Shown: positions 14,895 through 23,718, counted from the stretch's first letter. The stretch is 64,000 nucleotides of DNA from DATBGO01 sp036558005 (GCA_036558005.1 DATBGO010000350.1:1-64000); one strand, 5' to 3'. Made by a program: numbers and translations. Notes: a model not told the origin generated them from the letters alone.

Positions 14895-15503
14895 TCAGGC
14901 CGGGGCGGGCTGGCCGCCGTAGCTCGCGGCGAGGGCCTCGGCGACCGCCGCGGCGTCCCTGGCGTTCTGCTCCTGCGGGCTGGCCGGCAGCAGGTCGTCC
15001 CAGATCGCCAGGCAGGTGCCGCGCAGCTGGGAGAACCCGGCCGGCCGGGCGAAGAAGAAGACGTGCAGGTGAGCGCCGCCGTCACCCCAGCGGGACACGT
15101 GGGCGCGGGCGATATGCGGCAGCGACTCGATCGCCGCGGCGATCCGGGCCATCAGCAGCCCGAGCTCGCGGGCCCGGTCATCGGGCAGGCCGGGGAGGTC
15201 ATAGTGGGCGCTGGACTCCAGCATGAGGATCAGCGGCGCGCCGCCTGGCCCCGGCGAGGTCAGCCGCCAGTGCTCATCGGACCAGATGGCCGCCCGCTCC
15301 CGCGCGCACGCCCGGCAGTTCGCTGCGTCCTCCCCGGCCCGGGCGGGCTCGGGCAGCTCCGGCGGCGCCAGCGGGACGACCCGCAGGCCATCCTGCTCGA
15401 ACGGGAAGATCTCCCAGCCGGTCATCCGCGACAGCGGGAGCCGGCCCTCCTCGTCAGCCGAGCGCATCGCGTGGGCGTAGAACTCTCCGGGACTCAGCGG
15501 CAT
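14895..15503 (-). CDS. HIT-like superfamily protein
   Basis: From ATG 15503 the protein has 202 residues. It carries a CxxC pair (ANCRACARERA), a central strand (APLILMLESSAHYDLPGLPDD) and the segment HIARAHVSRWGDGGAHLHVFFFARP. The HLHVFF stretch resembles the histidine-triad nucleotide-binding motif, although only two of the motif's histidines are in register. The second half (RGTCLAIWDDLLPASPQEQN) is typical of an actinobacterial branch annotated as HIT-like. HIT proteins hydrolyse or transfer nucleotidyl groups; activity here is uncertain because the triad is degenerate. An earlier in-frame start (15554) has no Shine-Dalgarno. The gene stands alone. Confidence 0.7.
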   Translation of the reverse strand: MPLSPGEFYAHAMRSADEEGRLPLSRMTGWEIFPFEQDGLRVVPLAPPELPEPARAGEDAANCRACARERAAIWSDEHWRLTSPGPGGAPLILMLESSAHYDLPGLPDDRARELGLLMARIAAAIESLPHIARAHVSRWGDGGAHLHVFFFARPAGFSQLRGTCLAIWDDLLPASPQEQNARDAAAVAEALAASYGGQPAPA

Positions 15504-15667
15504 GACCCCAAGGATAAGTTCCGCGCCCGCGGCGGCCGGGGACGCCGCGGCCAAATCGTGGCCGTAAGTGCGTCAGCGTGAAATATCCCTGATCTCCCTT
15601 TCCTCATATACTGCCGGCACCAGATTCCGCTCACGCGGGGGAACGCCTCAGAGCGCGGGAGGTCGGC

Positions 15668-16621
15668 ATGCCACAGGAGCAGGAGCCGGGTTCAGGACCG
15701 GATGATCCGGGCAGCCTCTGGACGCCGCCGGGCAGCGGGCCCGGCCCGGCCGGCCTGCCCGGGCCCCCGCCGGGGCTGCCCGCCGACCCGGTCGAAAGCC
15801 GGACCGGGTCAGGGACGCCCGGCTTCCAGGACCCGTTCGCCCCGCCCGGCCCGTACGCCCAGGGCCCGCCGCCGACCCAGCCGGGGCCGTTGTACCCGGG
15901 GCCGTTGTACCCGGGGCAGCTCTACCCGCAGCCAGCCCGGCCACCGCGCCGCGCGGCCTGGATCATCGGCTCGGTCGCCGTGCTGGTGACCGCGATCGTG
16001 GCCGGCAGCGCCGGCTACGTCATCGGCAGCAACCACGACCGGATCAGCGCGTCGGTGCAGAACCTCAAGGCGGACGCGGCCGGCCCGTGCCCGTCGGGCC
16101 AGGCGGCGCCCGGCCCGGCGGCGACCTCGGCCCAGGCCACCGGGCTGCTCGCCCGGCTGCTGCCCAAGCCCCTGGGCGCGCGCCTGGTCGACGTCAGGCA
16201 GGGCGCGATGTCGCTCGACGCCTACGTGAACGACCTCTACAGCGGCGACAGCTTCGAGAAGCAGCGGATCGCCGACCGCTGCTTCCAGGGCGCCGCGTCC
16301 AGGGACTGGATATCGGGCAGCGGCCAGGTGGCCATCTGGCTGGTCCAGTTCGCGAACGCCAGCGACGCGCGCAGCTACACCCTGTCCACCCAGCAAAGCG
16401 ACCTGTCCGATATCAAGAAGCGGAACAAGTACAGCATCGCCGGGGTCACCGACAGCATGGCCATCGAGCAGCCGCAGCTGGACAAGTACGGGAACACGCT
16501 GACCCGGCTGATCGCCGACCACGGCAACGTCGCGATCATCATGCACTTCTACGTCCCCGGGCAGGTGGACCGGGCGGCCGCGACCGCGCTGCTGCGCCGG
16601 CAGTTCGCGAAGCTGGGGTGA
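15668..16621 (+). CDS. Pro-rich single-pass membrane protein
   Basis: The 317-residue protein begins with about 95 residues of disordered Pro/Gly-rich sequence that includes GPLYPGPLYPGQLYP, a short tandem repeat. One transmembrane helix follows at about 98-120 (AAWIIGSVAVLVTAIVAGSAGYVIG), then an extracytoplasmic domain of about 190 residues (LGARLVDVRQGAMSLDAYVNDLY; VAIWLVQFANASDARSYTL; NVAIIMHFYVPGQ). This N-in, C-out layout is common in actinomycete envelope proteins; the outer domain matches no family I recognise. Its TGA overlaps the GTG of the aldo/keto reductase (16618-16621), so it heads a translationally coupled four-gene operon of otherwise cytoplasmic enzymes. Confidence 0.75.
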   Translation: MPQEQEPGSGPDDPGSLWTPPGSGPGPAGLPGPPPGLPADPVESRTGSGTPGFQDPFAPPGPYAQGPPPTQPGPLYPGPLYPGQLYPQPARPPRRAAWIIGSVAVLVTAIVAGSAGYVIGSNHDRISASVQNLKADAAGPCPSGQAAPGPAATSAQATGLLARLLPKPLGARLVDVRQGAMSLDAYVNDLYSGDSFEKQRIADRCFQGAASRDWISGSGQVAIWLVQFANASDARSYTLSTQQSDLSDIKKRNKYSIAGVTDSMAIEQPQLDKYGNTLTRLIADHGNVAIIMHFYVPGQVDRAAATALLRRQFAKLG

Positions 16622-17571
16622 GCGCGCCGCCGTACCCGCCGCCGGGCCAGCCTGGCGGCACGCTGGCCCGCATCGCCCTGGGCTGCGGCAACTTCGGCGG
16701 GATCGGCTCGGCACCGGAGTTCTTCGGCCAGGGACTGACCAGGGATCAGGCGTTCGAGCTGATGGACGCCGCCTGGGAAGCGGGCATCACCCACTTCGAC
16801 ACCGCCGACGCCTACGGCGGCGGCCGCAGCGAGCAGGCGATCGGCGGCTGGATCGCCGCCCGCGGCGTCCGGCCCCTGCTGACCACCAAGACCTTCAACC
16901 CGGTGCGGCCGGGGGAGGACTCCGGGCTCGCGCCGGGCCGGATCGCCCGGCAGCTGCGAGCCAGCCTGGACCGGCTGGGGATTGACCGGGTCGACCTGTA
17001 CCTCGCGCACGACTTCGACCCTGACGTCCCGCTGACGGAGACGTTCGGCGCCTTCGAGGCGGCTCAGGCGGCCGGCCGGATCGGCGGCTACGGGGTCAGC
17101 AACTTCAGCGCCGGCCAGCTGCGCGACGCGCTGGCGGCCGGGTCGCCGCGGGCGATCCAGAACAGCTACTCGCTGCTGGACCGCGGGGACGAGCCGGAAC
17201 TGCTCGGCCTGTGCGCCGGGCGCGGGCTCGGGTACCTGGCCTTCAGCCCGCTGGCCGGCGGCTGGCTGACCGGCAAGTACCGGCGCGGTGAGCCGTTCCC
17301 GGCCGGATCGCGGATGACCCAGCGCCCCGAGCCGTATCAGGAATTTGTCGCCGAACGCATATACGACGGCCTGGGCCGGCTGCACCAGCTGGCCGCATCC
17401 CGGGGTGTCTCGATGGCGGGCCTCGCGCTAGCCTGGCTGCTCGCAGACGAGCGGGTCACCCAGGTCGTGATCGGCCCCGGCCGGCCCGGGCACCTGGCGC
17501 CGGTCACCGAGGCGCTCGCGAACCCGCTCAGCCCGGCGGACCGGATCACCGTGGAGAGGGTGTTCTCCTGA
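16618..17571 (+). CDS. Aldo/keto reductase
   Basis: The protein of 317 residues starts at GTG 16618, fused by a GTGA overlap to the upstream gene. It shows the AKR TIM-barrel: HFDTADAYGGGRSE carries the catalytic Asp and Tyr, LLTTKTFNP the Lys, and LYLAHDFDPD the His. Later come YGVSNFS, IQNSYSLLDR, the FSPLAGGWLTGKY loop and the C-terminal cofactor segment VTQVVIGPGRPGHL. It should reduce carbonyls with NADPH. The neighbours, an ornithine-cyclodeaminase family and a threonine-dehydratase family enzyme, suggest a shared pathway in which keto or imino products are reduced; that is inference. Confidence 0.88.
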   Translation: MSAPPYPPPGQPGGTLARIALGCGNFGGIGSAPEFFGQGLTRDQAFELMDAAWEAGITHFDTADAYGGGRSEQAIGGWIAARGVRPLLTTKTFNPVRPGEDSGLAPGRIARQLRASLDRLGIDRVDLYLAHDFDPDVPLTETFGAFEAAQAAGRIGGYGVSNFSAGQLRDALAAGSPRAIQNSYSLLDRGDEPELLGLCAGRGLGYLAFSPLAGGWLTGKYRRGEPFPAGSRMTQRPEPYQEFVAERIYDGLGRLHQLAASRGVSMAGLALAWLLADERVTQVVIGPGRPGHLAPVTEALANPLSPADRITVERVFS

Positions 17572-18572
17572 TGCGCGTGCTCGTGCTCGGCCACCAGGAT
17601 GTGCTGACCGCCCTCACGCCAGAAGCGTGCGCGGACACGATGGCCGCCGCGCTCGCCGGGCACGCCAGGGGCGAGTCATTCATGCCGCTGCGCTCGGTGA
17701 TGGCGCCGCCCGGCGCGGCCGGCTTCATGGGCCTGATGCCCGGCTGGCACGCGGCGCAGGACGATAGCCCCTCGGCGTTCGGGCTGAAGACGGTCTGCAT
17801 CATGCCGGGCAACCCGGCCCGCGGCATGGACGCGCACCAGGGGCTGGTCACTCTCTTCGACGGGGAGACCGGCATACCGACCGCGATCCTGGACGCGGCC
17901 GCGCTGACCGAGGTCCGCACCGCCGCGGTCAGCGCGGTGGCGACCGGCCTGCTGGCCCGGCAGGACGCGGCCACGCTGGCGATTCTCGGCGCGGGCACGC
18001 AGGCTCACGCGCACCTGCGCGCGCTCGCCTGGACCCGGCCGTTCGAGCAGGTGCGGATCTACGCGCCGACCCGGGAGCACGCGCAGGCGCTGGCGGCCAG
18101 CGCCGCCGCCAGGTACGGGCAGCTGCACATCTCCGTCGCGGCCAGCGCGCAGGAAGCGCTGCGCGACGCGGACGTGGTGGTGACCGCGACCAGCGCGCGC
18201 GAGCCGGTGCTGCGCAGGGACTGGCTCGCGCCGGGCGCGCACGTCAACGCGGTCGGCGCCAGCACGCCCCGGTTCCGTGAGATCGACACCGCCACCGTGG
18301 CCGCGAGCGCGCTGTACTGCGACAGCCGCGAGTCGCTGCGCAACGAGGCCGGCGAGTTCCAGCTCGCCGTCGCCGAGCAGCTGATCCCCGGCGAGGAGCA
18401 CGTCCGGGGCGAGCTCGGCGAGGTGCTGGCCGGCACGGCACCGGGGCGGCAAGACGACAGCGAGCTGACCCTGTTCCGCTCGCTGGGCCTGGCCATCGAG
18501 GACCTGGCCGCGGCGGAGCGGGCGATCTCCGAGGCCGTGGCGAACGGCATCGGCACCCAGGTGGACCTGTGA
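17571..18572 (+). CDS. Ornithine cyclodeaminase / mu-crystallin family protein
   Basis: The 333-residue protein belongs to the OCD/mu-crystallin family of NAD(P)-dependent enzymes acting on amino or imino acids. Family features seen: the N-terminal dimerisation region with MPLRSVMAPP and FMGLMPGWHA, FGLKTVCIMPGN, LFDGETGIPTAILDAAALTEVRTAAVSAVA, and the Rossmann motif LAILGAGTQAHAHLRAL, then VVVTATSAREPVL. Members include ornithine cyclodeaminase, ketimine reductases and EutC of ectoine breakdown. The start shares one base with the upstream stop (TGATG) and the stop overlaps the next gene by four bases. Pairing with a threonine-dehydratase-like enzyme recalls EutB/EutC, but no doeA/doeB-type ectoine genes are present. 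Confidence 0.87.
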   Translation: MRVLVLGHQDVLTALTPEACADTMAAALAGHARGESFMPLRSVMAPPGAAGFMGLMPGWHAAQDDSPSAFGLKTVCIMPGNPARGMDAHQGLVTLFDGETGIPTAILDAAALTEVRTAAVSAVATGLLARQDAATLAILGAGTQAHAHLRALAWTRPFEQVRIYAPTREHAQALAASAAARYGQLHISVAASAQEALRDADVVVTATSAREPVLRRDWLAPGAHVNAVGASTPRFREIDTATVAASALYCDSRESLRNEAGEFQLAVAEQLIPGEEHVRGELGEVLAGTAPGRQDDSELTLFRSLGLAIEDLAAAERAISEAVANGIGTQVDL

Positions 18573-19513
18573 TCGAGCTGGCGGCGATCGAGGCCGCGCG
18601 GGAGCGGATCGCCGGCGCCGCGGTCCGGACCCCGCTGGTGCGGCTGCAGCTGCCGGACGCGCCCGCGGAGATCTACCTGAAGCTGGAGATGCTCCAGCCG
18701 ATCAGGTCGTTCAAGATCCGCGGCGCCACCAGCGCGGTCCTGCTGGCCTCCCCGGCCGAGCGCGCCGGAGGCCTGGTCACCGCCAGCGCGGGCAACATGG
18801 CGCAGGGGGTCGCGTGGGTGGCCAGGGCGCTGGGCCTGCCCGCCACGATCGTGGTGCCCGAGCACGCGCCGCAGACCAAGCTGGCCGCGATCGAGCGGCT
18901 CGGCGGACGGGTCGTGAAGCTGCCCTACGACGACTGGTGGAACGTCATCGTCACCAGCCGCGCCGACGGGATCGAGGGCCTGTTCGTGCACCCGGTCCAG
19001 GATCCGGCGGTGATGGCCGGGAACGGCACCATCGGCCTGGAGATCCTCGAGGACCTGCCCGACCCGGACGCGGTCGTCATCCCCTATGGCGGGGGCGGGC
19101 TGACCGCCGGGATCGCCAGTGCGGTCAAGGCGCTGCGCCCGCAGACGAAGATCTTCACCGCCGAGCCGGAGACCGCCGCGGCGATGGCCGCGGCGCTGCG
19201 AGCCGGCCAGCCCGCCTCCGTCGACTACCAGCCGTCGTTCGTCGACGGCTCGGGCAGCCGCCGGGTGCTGGACAGCATGTGGCCGCTGGTCGCCCCGCTG
19301 GTCGACGGCGGCCTGTCGATCCCGGTCGGCGAGGCCAGGGCGGCCGTGCGCACCCTCGCCGAGCACGTCCGGATCATCGCCGAGGGGGCGGGCGCGCTGG
19401 CCCCGGCCGCGGCGCTGTCCGGCCGGGCCGGCTCGGGCAAGATCGTCTGCGTCGTCTCCGGCGGCAACATCGACCTGAGCACCCTGGCCGAGATCCTCAC
19501 CAGCCAGGACTAG
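18569..19513 (+). CDS. PLP-dependent threonine/serine dehydratase family protein
   Basis: The 314-residue protein starts at GTG 18569. It has the fold-type II PLP signature with the Schiff-base Lys in SFKIRGATSAV, the substrate loop TASAGNMAQGVAWVA (S-G-N), the phosphate-binding glycine loop YGGGGLTAGIA and the C-terminal VSGGNID. It lacks the ACT-like regulatory domain of biosynthetic threonine deaminase, so it resembles catabolic dehydratases, serine racemases or EutB. It is the last gene of the coupled operon. Together with the OCD and AKR enzymes it may convert a hydroxylated or cyclic amino acid; the substrate is unknown. Confidence 0.87.
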   Translation: MIELAAIEAARERIAGAAVRTPLVRLQLPDAPAEIYLKLEMLQPIRSFKIRGATSAVLLASPAERAGGLVTASAGNMAQGVAWVARALGLPATIVVPEHAPQTKLAAIERLGGRVVKLPYDDWWNVIVTSRADGIEGLFVHPVQDPAVMAGNGTIGLEILEDLPDPDAVVIPYGGGGLTAGIASAVKALRPQTKIFTAEPETAAAMAAALRAGQPASVDYQPSFVDGSGSRRVLDSMWPLVAPLVDGGLSIPVGEARAAVRTLAEHVRIIAEGAGALAPAAALSGRAGSGKIVCVVSGGNIDLSTLAEILTSQD

Positions 19514-19534
19514 CCGGTCCCGGTCCTGCCTGGC

Positions 19535-19825
19535 CTATGTGCCCGGCTGGAAATAGCTGGCCACCCGGCGGGCGTAGTACTGCTCCCACGGCTCGGCCGG
19601 CTGCTCAGCGGTGTACTCCTTGTCCAGGCTGACCAGCAGGTAGACCAGCTCGCTGCGGACCGGCTTGACGCCCAGGAGAGCCGGCAGCTCAGACAGGCTG
19701 ATCAGCCAGTCCGCGTACCAGCTGGCCCAGTCGTCGTCGGCGCCGTCCACGATCCGGAACACCTGGTGATGCGTCTCGCCGGCCTCGTGCAGCAGGCTGC
19801 TGATCTGGTCAGTCTTGTCGGTCAT
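19535..19825 (-). CDS. Conserved small actinobacterial protein of unknown function
   Basis: The 96-residue acidic protein (ISSLLHEAGETHHQVFRIVDGADDDWASWYADWLISLSELP, then VRSELVYLLVSLDKEY and PWEQYYARRVASYF) looks real from its composition and codon use. I recall similar sequences scattered across actinomycetes without a function. Its many Trp and Asp residues and the predicted helices suggest a small globular helical protein. It converges on the threonine-dehydratase-like gene with a 21-base gap and follows the amino-acid dehydrogenase gene on the same strand by 88 bases, so it may share that transcript. Confidence 0.75.
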   Translation of the reverse strand: MTDKTDQISSLLHEAGETHHQVFRIVDGADDDWASWYADWLISLSELPALLGVKPVRSELVYLLVSLDKEYTAEQPAEPWEQYYARRVASYFQPGT

Positions 19826-19913
19826 GTGGCCCCCTCGGGTGTTATGCCCTGGCGTCGCTGCCGGTTCTCACCATGGGTCTGCCCAGGCTGGCCGCGGCTG
19901 ATGACGCGCAGCC

Positions 19914-21029
19914 TCAGTCGCCTGCCGCGTACGGCGGCGGCGGGGGGTCGCCCCACCAGGTGCGCAGGAAGCCGGCCGCCTGCTCGGTGGCCCCGGCCAG
20001 CGGCCCGTCCGGATGGCCCAGCGCCGCCGAGATCAGCCCGGTGACCCGGTCCGCGGTGGCGTCGAGCACCTGGCCGGGCGAGGTGTCCCTGGCCGACCGG
20101 TAACCGATCACCGCGCCGGCGTTGCAGACGAAGTCCGGCAGCGCCAGGATGCCCCGCCGCCGCAGTTGCGCGGCGCCAGCCCTGGTGTAAGGGGCGTTCG
20201 CGGCGGGCGCGATCACCCGTACCCCGTCCGGCAGCGCCCGCGCGGCCGCCTCGGTGAGCACCCCGGGGCGGGTGCCCGGCACGACGACGTCGGCCGGCGC
20301 CGCGGTGAACAACTCGCCCGGCGGCCGGACCGGCAGCCCGCAGTGGCCGACGAACGCCGCGCCGTGGGCCTGCCGCAGCGCGAGCAGCCACTCGACGTCC
20401 AGGCCGGCCGGGTCGGCCACGCAGCCGGCGATCGTGGACACCGCCACCACCCGCCCGCCCCGGCTGGCCACCTCGCGGGCCACGCCGCCGCCCACCTTGC
20501 CGAACCCCTCGATCGCGGCCGACCGGCCCGCCCAGCCGGCGTCGCCGCCCGCCCGCAGCGCCGCCTCCGCCGCGACCGCGACGCCGAATCCGGTGAGCAC
20601 GTCCTCGAACGGCATCCCGCCGACCACTGCCCGCATCGCCGACGGCGCGGGCCGGCCCGCGCGCAGCGGCCTGAAGTCCTCCTCGGAGGTGCCCATGTCC
20701 GGCCCGGTGAGCAGCCGGCCCGCCGACACCAGCGGCCCGACCTCCGCGCAGTACCTCGCCATCAGCCCGGGCCGCCCGTGCTGGTCCGCCGGGTCGGCGA
20801 CCAGGCCGGCCTTGGCCCCGGCCACCTGGTGGCCGAGCACCGCCATCTTGTAGGTCATCGCCCTGGCCAGCAGCGCCACCTCGGTCACGCTGACATCCGG
20901 CGCCAGCCGGGTGCCGCCCGCGCTGACGCTCGCGCCGGGCAGGTCGAAGACCACGAAGCCGGGCACCGAGGTGAGCCGCAGTACCTCCGGCTCACGCGGG
21001 CTGGCCACCGCGTCGGGTTCGGCGCGCAT
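19914..21029 (-). CDS. Glu/Leu/Phe/Val dehydrogenase family protein
   Basis: The 371-residue protein starts at ATG 21029, after GGAGGTGGC. The first half is the dimerisation/substrate domain with MTYKMAVLGHQVAGAKAGL, holding the lysines that bind and activate the amino acid, and TGPDMGTSEEDF. The second half is a Rossmann domain (SAAIEGFGKVGGGVAREVASRGGRVVAVST) with a conserved NAPYT-like segment and LPDFVCNAGAVIGY. Such enzymes oxidatively deaminate branched or aromatic amino acids, or glutamate, with NAD(P). The divergent spacing from known branched-chain enzymes leaves substrate open. Close to the dehydratase/OCD operon, it adds to an amino-acid catabolism neighbourhood. Confidence 0.85.
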   Translation of the reverse strand: MRAEPDAVASPREPEVLRLTSVPGFVVFDLPGASVSAGGTRLAPDVSVTEVALLARAMTYKMAVLGHQVAGAKAGLVADPADQHGRPGLMARYCAEVGPLVSAGRLLTGPDMGTSEEDFRPLRAGRPAPSAMRAVVGGMPFEDVLTGFGVAVAAEAALRAGGDAGWAGRSAAIEGFGKVGGGVAREVASRGGRVVAVSTIAGCVADPAGLDVEWLLALRQAHGAAFVGHCGLPVRPPGELFTAAPADVVVPGTRPGVLTEAAARALPDGVRVIAPAANAPYTRAGAAQLRRRGILALPDFVCNAGAVIGYRSARDTSPGQVLDATADRVTGLISAALGHPDGPLAGATEQAAGFLRTWWGDPPPPPYAAGD

Positions 21030-21161
21030 GCCACCTCCAGCGCTCGCGAAAGGGCCATCTCACCATACCGAGCGCGGTAAAACCGATCTTCAGTCATTAT
21101 TCTTGAGCCAGTCAGGCGCAAGAATTTGGCCGCTTTGAGCGGCGGCTGCCACACTGCATCC

Positions 21162-23315
21162 ATGACTGACGTTGAACGCGAATCCCCCCCAGCCCCGCCT
21201 TCGCAGCCCCCGTCCGGCCCTGACCCGGCCGACCCTGGTCCGGACAGCTTCACCGCCGCGGGCTACCCGCCGGCCCGTCGCGGCGATGTCATCGACGACT
21301 ACCACGGGGATAGCGTTCCCGATCCCTATCGCTGGCTGGAGGATGCTGACAGCCCGGAGACCAGGTCCTTTGTGGCCGCCCAGAACGAGCTCACCGAGTC
21401 GCTGCTCGCGGCGGTCCCGGCCAGGGAGCAGATCCGCTCCCGGCTGACCGAGCGGTGGGACTACCCCAAGTTCGGGGTCCCGTTCGAGCGCGGCGGCCGC
21501 TGGTTCCAGTCCCGCAACACCGGCCTGCAGAACCAGTCCGTGCTCCACGTGATGGACGCCCCCGCCGACGAGGGCCGGGTGCTGCTGGACCCGAACCTGC
21601 TGTCAGCCGACGGCACCGTCGCCGTCGCCGGCCTGGCGGTCAGCCCGGACGGGTCGAAGCTGGCCTACGCCACCGCGACGTCCGGATCAGACTGGCTGAC
21701 CTGGCGGGTGCGGGACGTGGCCAGCGGGGCCGACCTCGGCGACGTGATCGAGTGGTCCAAGCAGGAGATGCTCGAATGGGACCCGGCAGGCTCGGGTTTC
21801 TACTACGGGGCGATGGACCCGCCCAGGCCCGGCCGCGAGTACCTGGACCTCACCCAGCAGGACCGGGTCTGCTACCACCGGCTGGGCAGCGCGCAGCGCG
21901 CTGACGAGGTCGTCTTCGAGTCACCGGACCAGGCGATATACCCCGAGATCAGCATCACCCCCGACCAGCGGTACCTGGTGCTGACGCTCAGCAGGGGCCT
22001 TGGCCCCGGGGTGGAGTTGCGGGTGCTCGACCTGCGCGACACCGGGGCGGGCCTGCGCGTCCTGCTGCCGCACTGCGAGGTGCAGGCGGACGTGCTGGGC
22101 TGCGCAGGCGAGACGTTCTACGTGCTCACCGACGCCGGCGCGGACAAGCGCAGGATCGTGGCCATCGACCTGGCCAGGCCCGGCCGCGAGTGCTGGCGCG
22201 AGGTGATCCCCGGCGACGCCGACACCCTGCTCGAAGGGCACATGTTCGGCGGCCGGCTGGTCTGCCACTACCTGCGCGACGCGTGCTCGCTGCTGCGGGT
22301 GTTCGAGATGGACGGCACGTTCGTGCGCGACATCGACGTGCCCGCGATGACGACGCTGGCCGGCAACCAGGTCCGGCACGACGCGATCGAGGGCAGCGCG
22401 GACAGCGACCTGGTGATGTTCGAGGTGGTGTCGTTCACCCACGCGGAGAGCCTGTGGTCGCATGACCTGCGCACCGGGACGACGTCGCTGATCCGGCCGC
22501 CCGCTGCCGCGCTGGACCCGGCGCGGTTCGTCACCGAGCAGGTCATGGTCAGCTCGCCGGACGGGGCGGCGGTGCCGCTGTTCCTGACCGGGCGGCGGGA
22601 CCTGCCGCGCGACGGTGACAACCCGGTGCTGCTGCAGGGGTACGGCGGCGTCGGGATATGCACCACGCCCTCGTTCAAGGTGCCGTGGGCGGTGTTCGTC
22701 GAGCGCGGCGGCATCCTGGCCGTCGCCAGCCTGCGCGGCGGCGGTGAGTACGGAAGCTCCTGGTACGAGGCCGGGCGCCGGGCGAACAAGCAGAACGTAT
22801 TCGACGACTTCTGCGCCTGCGCCCGCTGGCTGGCGGATTCTGGCTGGTCCAGGGCCGGCCGGATCGCGATCAACGGCGGCTCCAACGGCGGGCTGCTGGT
22901 CGGCGCGTGCCTGACCCAGCACCCGGAACTGTTCGGCGCGGCGGTCGCCGACGTCGGCGTCATGGACATGCTCAGGTTCCACCGGTTCACCGTCGGCTGG
23001 GCCTGGAAGACCGAGTACGGCGACCCGGAGAACCCGGCCGAGTACCCGTGGCTGCGCGCCTACTCGCCGCTGCACAACGCGGCGCCCGGGCGCTACCCGC
23101 CAACGCTGATGACCACCGGCGACCATGACGACCGGGTCGTGCCCGGCCATTCCTACAAGTTCACCGCCGCGCTGCAGGCCGCTCAGCAGGGGCCGGACCC
23201 GGTCCTGCTCCGGGTGGAGACCGCGGCCGGCCACGGCGGCGGCAAGCCCACGACCAAGGCGATCGCCGAGGCCACCGACCGGCTGACCTTCCTGGCCGCC
23301 GCCCTCGCCCGCTAA
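21162..23315 (+). CDS. Prolyl oligopeptidase family (S9A) serine peptidase
   Basis: From ATG 21162 the protein has 717 residues. The N-terminal part is the S9A beta-propeller preceded by the family-typical PDPYRWLEDADSPETRSFVAAQN. The C-terminal alpha/beta hydrolase has the nucleophile in INGGSNGGLLVGA, the acid in TTGDHDDRVVPGHSYKF and the His in AAGHGGGKPTTK. LLQGYGGVGI and ILAVASLRGGGEYG form the oxyanion region. It should cut short peptides after proline in the cytoplasm, as no signal peptide is visible. The N-terminal 30 residues are Pro-rich and disordered. The gene ends in a C-rich low-complexity tract followed by a hairpin repeat that separates it from the convergent DUF397 gene. Confidence 0.92.
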   Translation: MTDVERESPPAPPSQPPSGPDPADPGPDSFTAAGYPPARRGDVIDDYHGDSVPDPYRWLEDADSPETRSFVAAQNELTESLLAAVPAREQIRSRLTERWDYPKFGVPFERGGRWFQSRNTGLQNQSVLHVMDAPADEGRVLLDPNLLSADGTVAVAGLAVSPDGSKLAYATATSGSDWLTWRVRDVASGADLGDVIEWSKQEMLEWDPAGSGFYYGAMDPPRPGREYLDLTQQDRVCYHRLGSAQRADEVVFESPDQAIYPEISITPDQRYLVLTLSRGLGPGVELRVLDLRDTGAGLRVLLPHCEVQADVLGCAGETFYVLTDAGADKRRIVAIDLARPGRECWREVIPGDADTLLEGHMFGGRLVCHYLRDACSLLRVFEMDGTFVRDIDVPAMTTLAGNQVRHDAIEGSADSDLVMFEVVSFTHAESLWSHDLRTGTTSLIRPPAAALDPARFVTEQVMVSSPDGAAVPLFLTGRRDLPRDGDNPVLLQGYGGVGICTTPSFKVPWAVFVERGGILAVASLRGGGEYGSSWYEAGRRANKQNVFDDFCACARWLADSGWSRAGRIAINGGSNGGLLVGACLTQHPELFGAAVADVGVMDMLRFHRFTVGWAWKTEYGDPENPAEYPWLRAYSPLHNAAPGRYPPTLMTTGDHDDRVVPGHSYKFTAALQAAQQGPDPVLLRVETAAGHGGGKPTTKAIAEATDRLTFLAAALAR

Positions 23316-23385
23316 CTCCCCGGCCCTGCGCCCTGCGCCCGGCGCCCGGCGCCCGGCCCCGCCCCGCCCAGCCCAGCCCAGCCCC

Positions 23386-23441
23386 AGCCCCGGCGCCCGG
23401 TCCCGCCCCGCCCAGCCCCGGCGCCCGGTCCCGCCCCGGCC
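23386..23441 (+). repeat. 28-bp tandem direct repeat in a C-rich tract
   Basis: A unit beginning AGCCCCGGCGCCCGGTCCCG occurs twice head to tail (23386-23413 and 23414-23441), with differences only at the last bases. It sits inside a larger C-rich low-complexity tract (about 23316-23445) that follows the prolyl oligopeptidase stop. Confidence 0.7.
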
Positions 23442-23461
23442 CTGCCGCGCGCGGGCCGAGC

Positions 23462-23517
23462 CCATGATCGTGGTGCTTTTTAGGGCTTCATTCCCCCAAA
23501 AGTCATCGCGATCATGG
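23462..23517. repeat. Intergenic hairpin repeat, copy A
   Basis: CCATGATCG (23462-23470) and CGATCATGG (23509-23517) are perfect inverted arms. The inner sequences GTGGTGCTTTTT and AAAAGTCATCG extend the stem to about 20 pairs with several G-U wobbles. It lies immediately after the stop of the minus-strand DUF397 gene and downstream of the convergent peptidase gene, so it can act as a two-way terminator. Related elements are at 47336-47384 and 57878-57930. Confidence 0.75.
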
Positions 23518-23718
23518 TCAGCGGTCGAATTCGCCGCGCTTGATGCGCTGGACGAAAGCCAGCCAGGCTTGGCTGGAGACGGTTATTTCGGGTCCGGCGG
23601 GGTCGGCTGAATCGCGCACGGCCACGATGCCCGGCTCGCTCGTGCTGACCTCGACGCAGTTACCGGCCTGGCCGCTGTAGCTCGACCTGCGCCATGTCCT
23701 GTCACTCACTCGCGGCAC
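23518..23718 (-). CDS. DUF397 domain protein
   Basis: The 66-residue protein shows the DUF397 hallmark: an RTWRRSSYSGQAGNCVEV start, VAVRDS(A)DP and a Trp-containing end (SSQAWLAFVQRIKRGEF). DUF397 proteins (for example Scr2 and products next to WhiJ-type regulators) bind or modulate a neighbouring Scr1-like HTH protein and affect development in Streptomyces. Its start lies 17 bases inside the end of the upstream HTH gene, so translation is coupled. The stop directly abuts the hairpin repeat. Confidence 0.88.
   Translation of the reverse strand: MPRVSDRTWRRSSYSGQAGNCVEVSTSEPGIVAVRDSADPAGPEITVSSQAWLAFVQRIKRGEFDR

Noticed and set aside
15668..19513. Ectoine/hydroxyectoine utilisation operon
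   Set aside because: The OCD and dehydratase families fit EutC/EutB, but doeA/doeB-like hydrolases and the usual transporter are missing.
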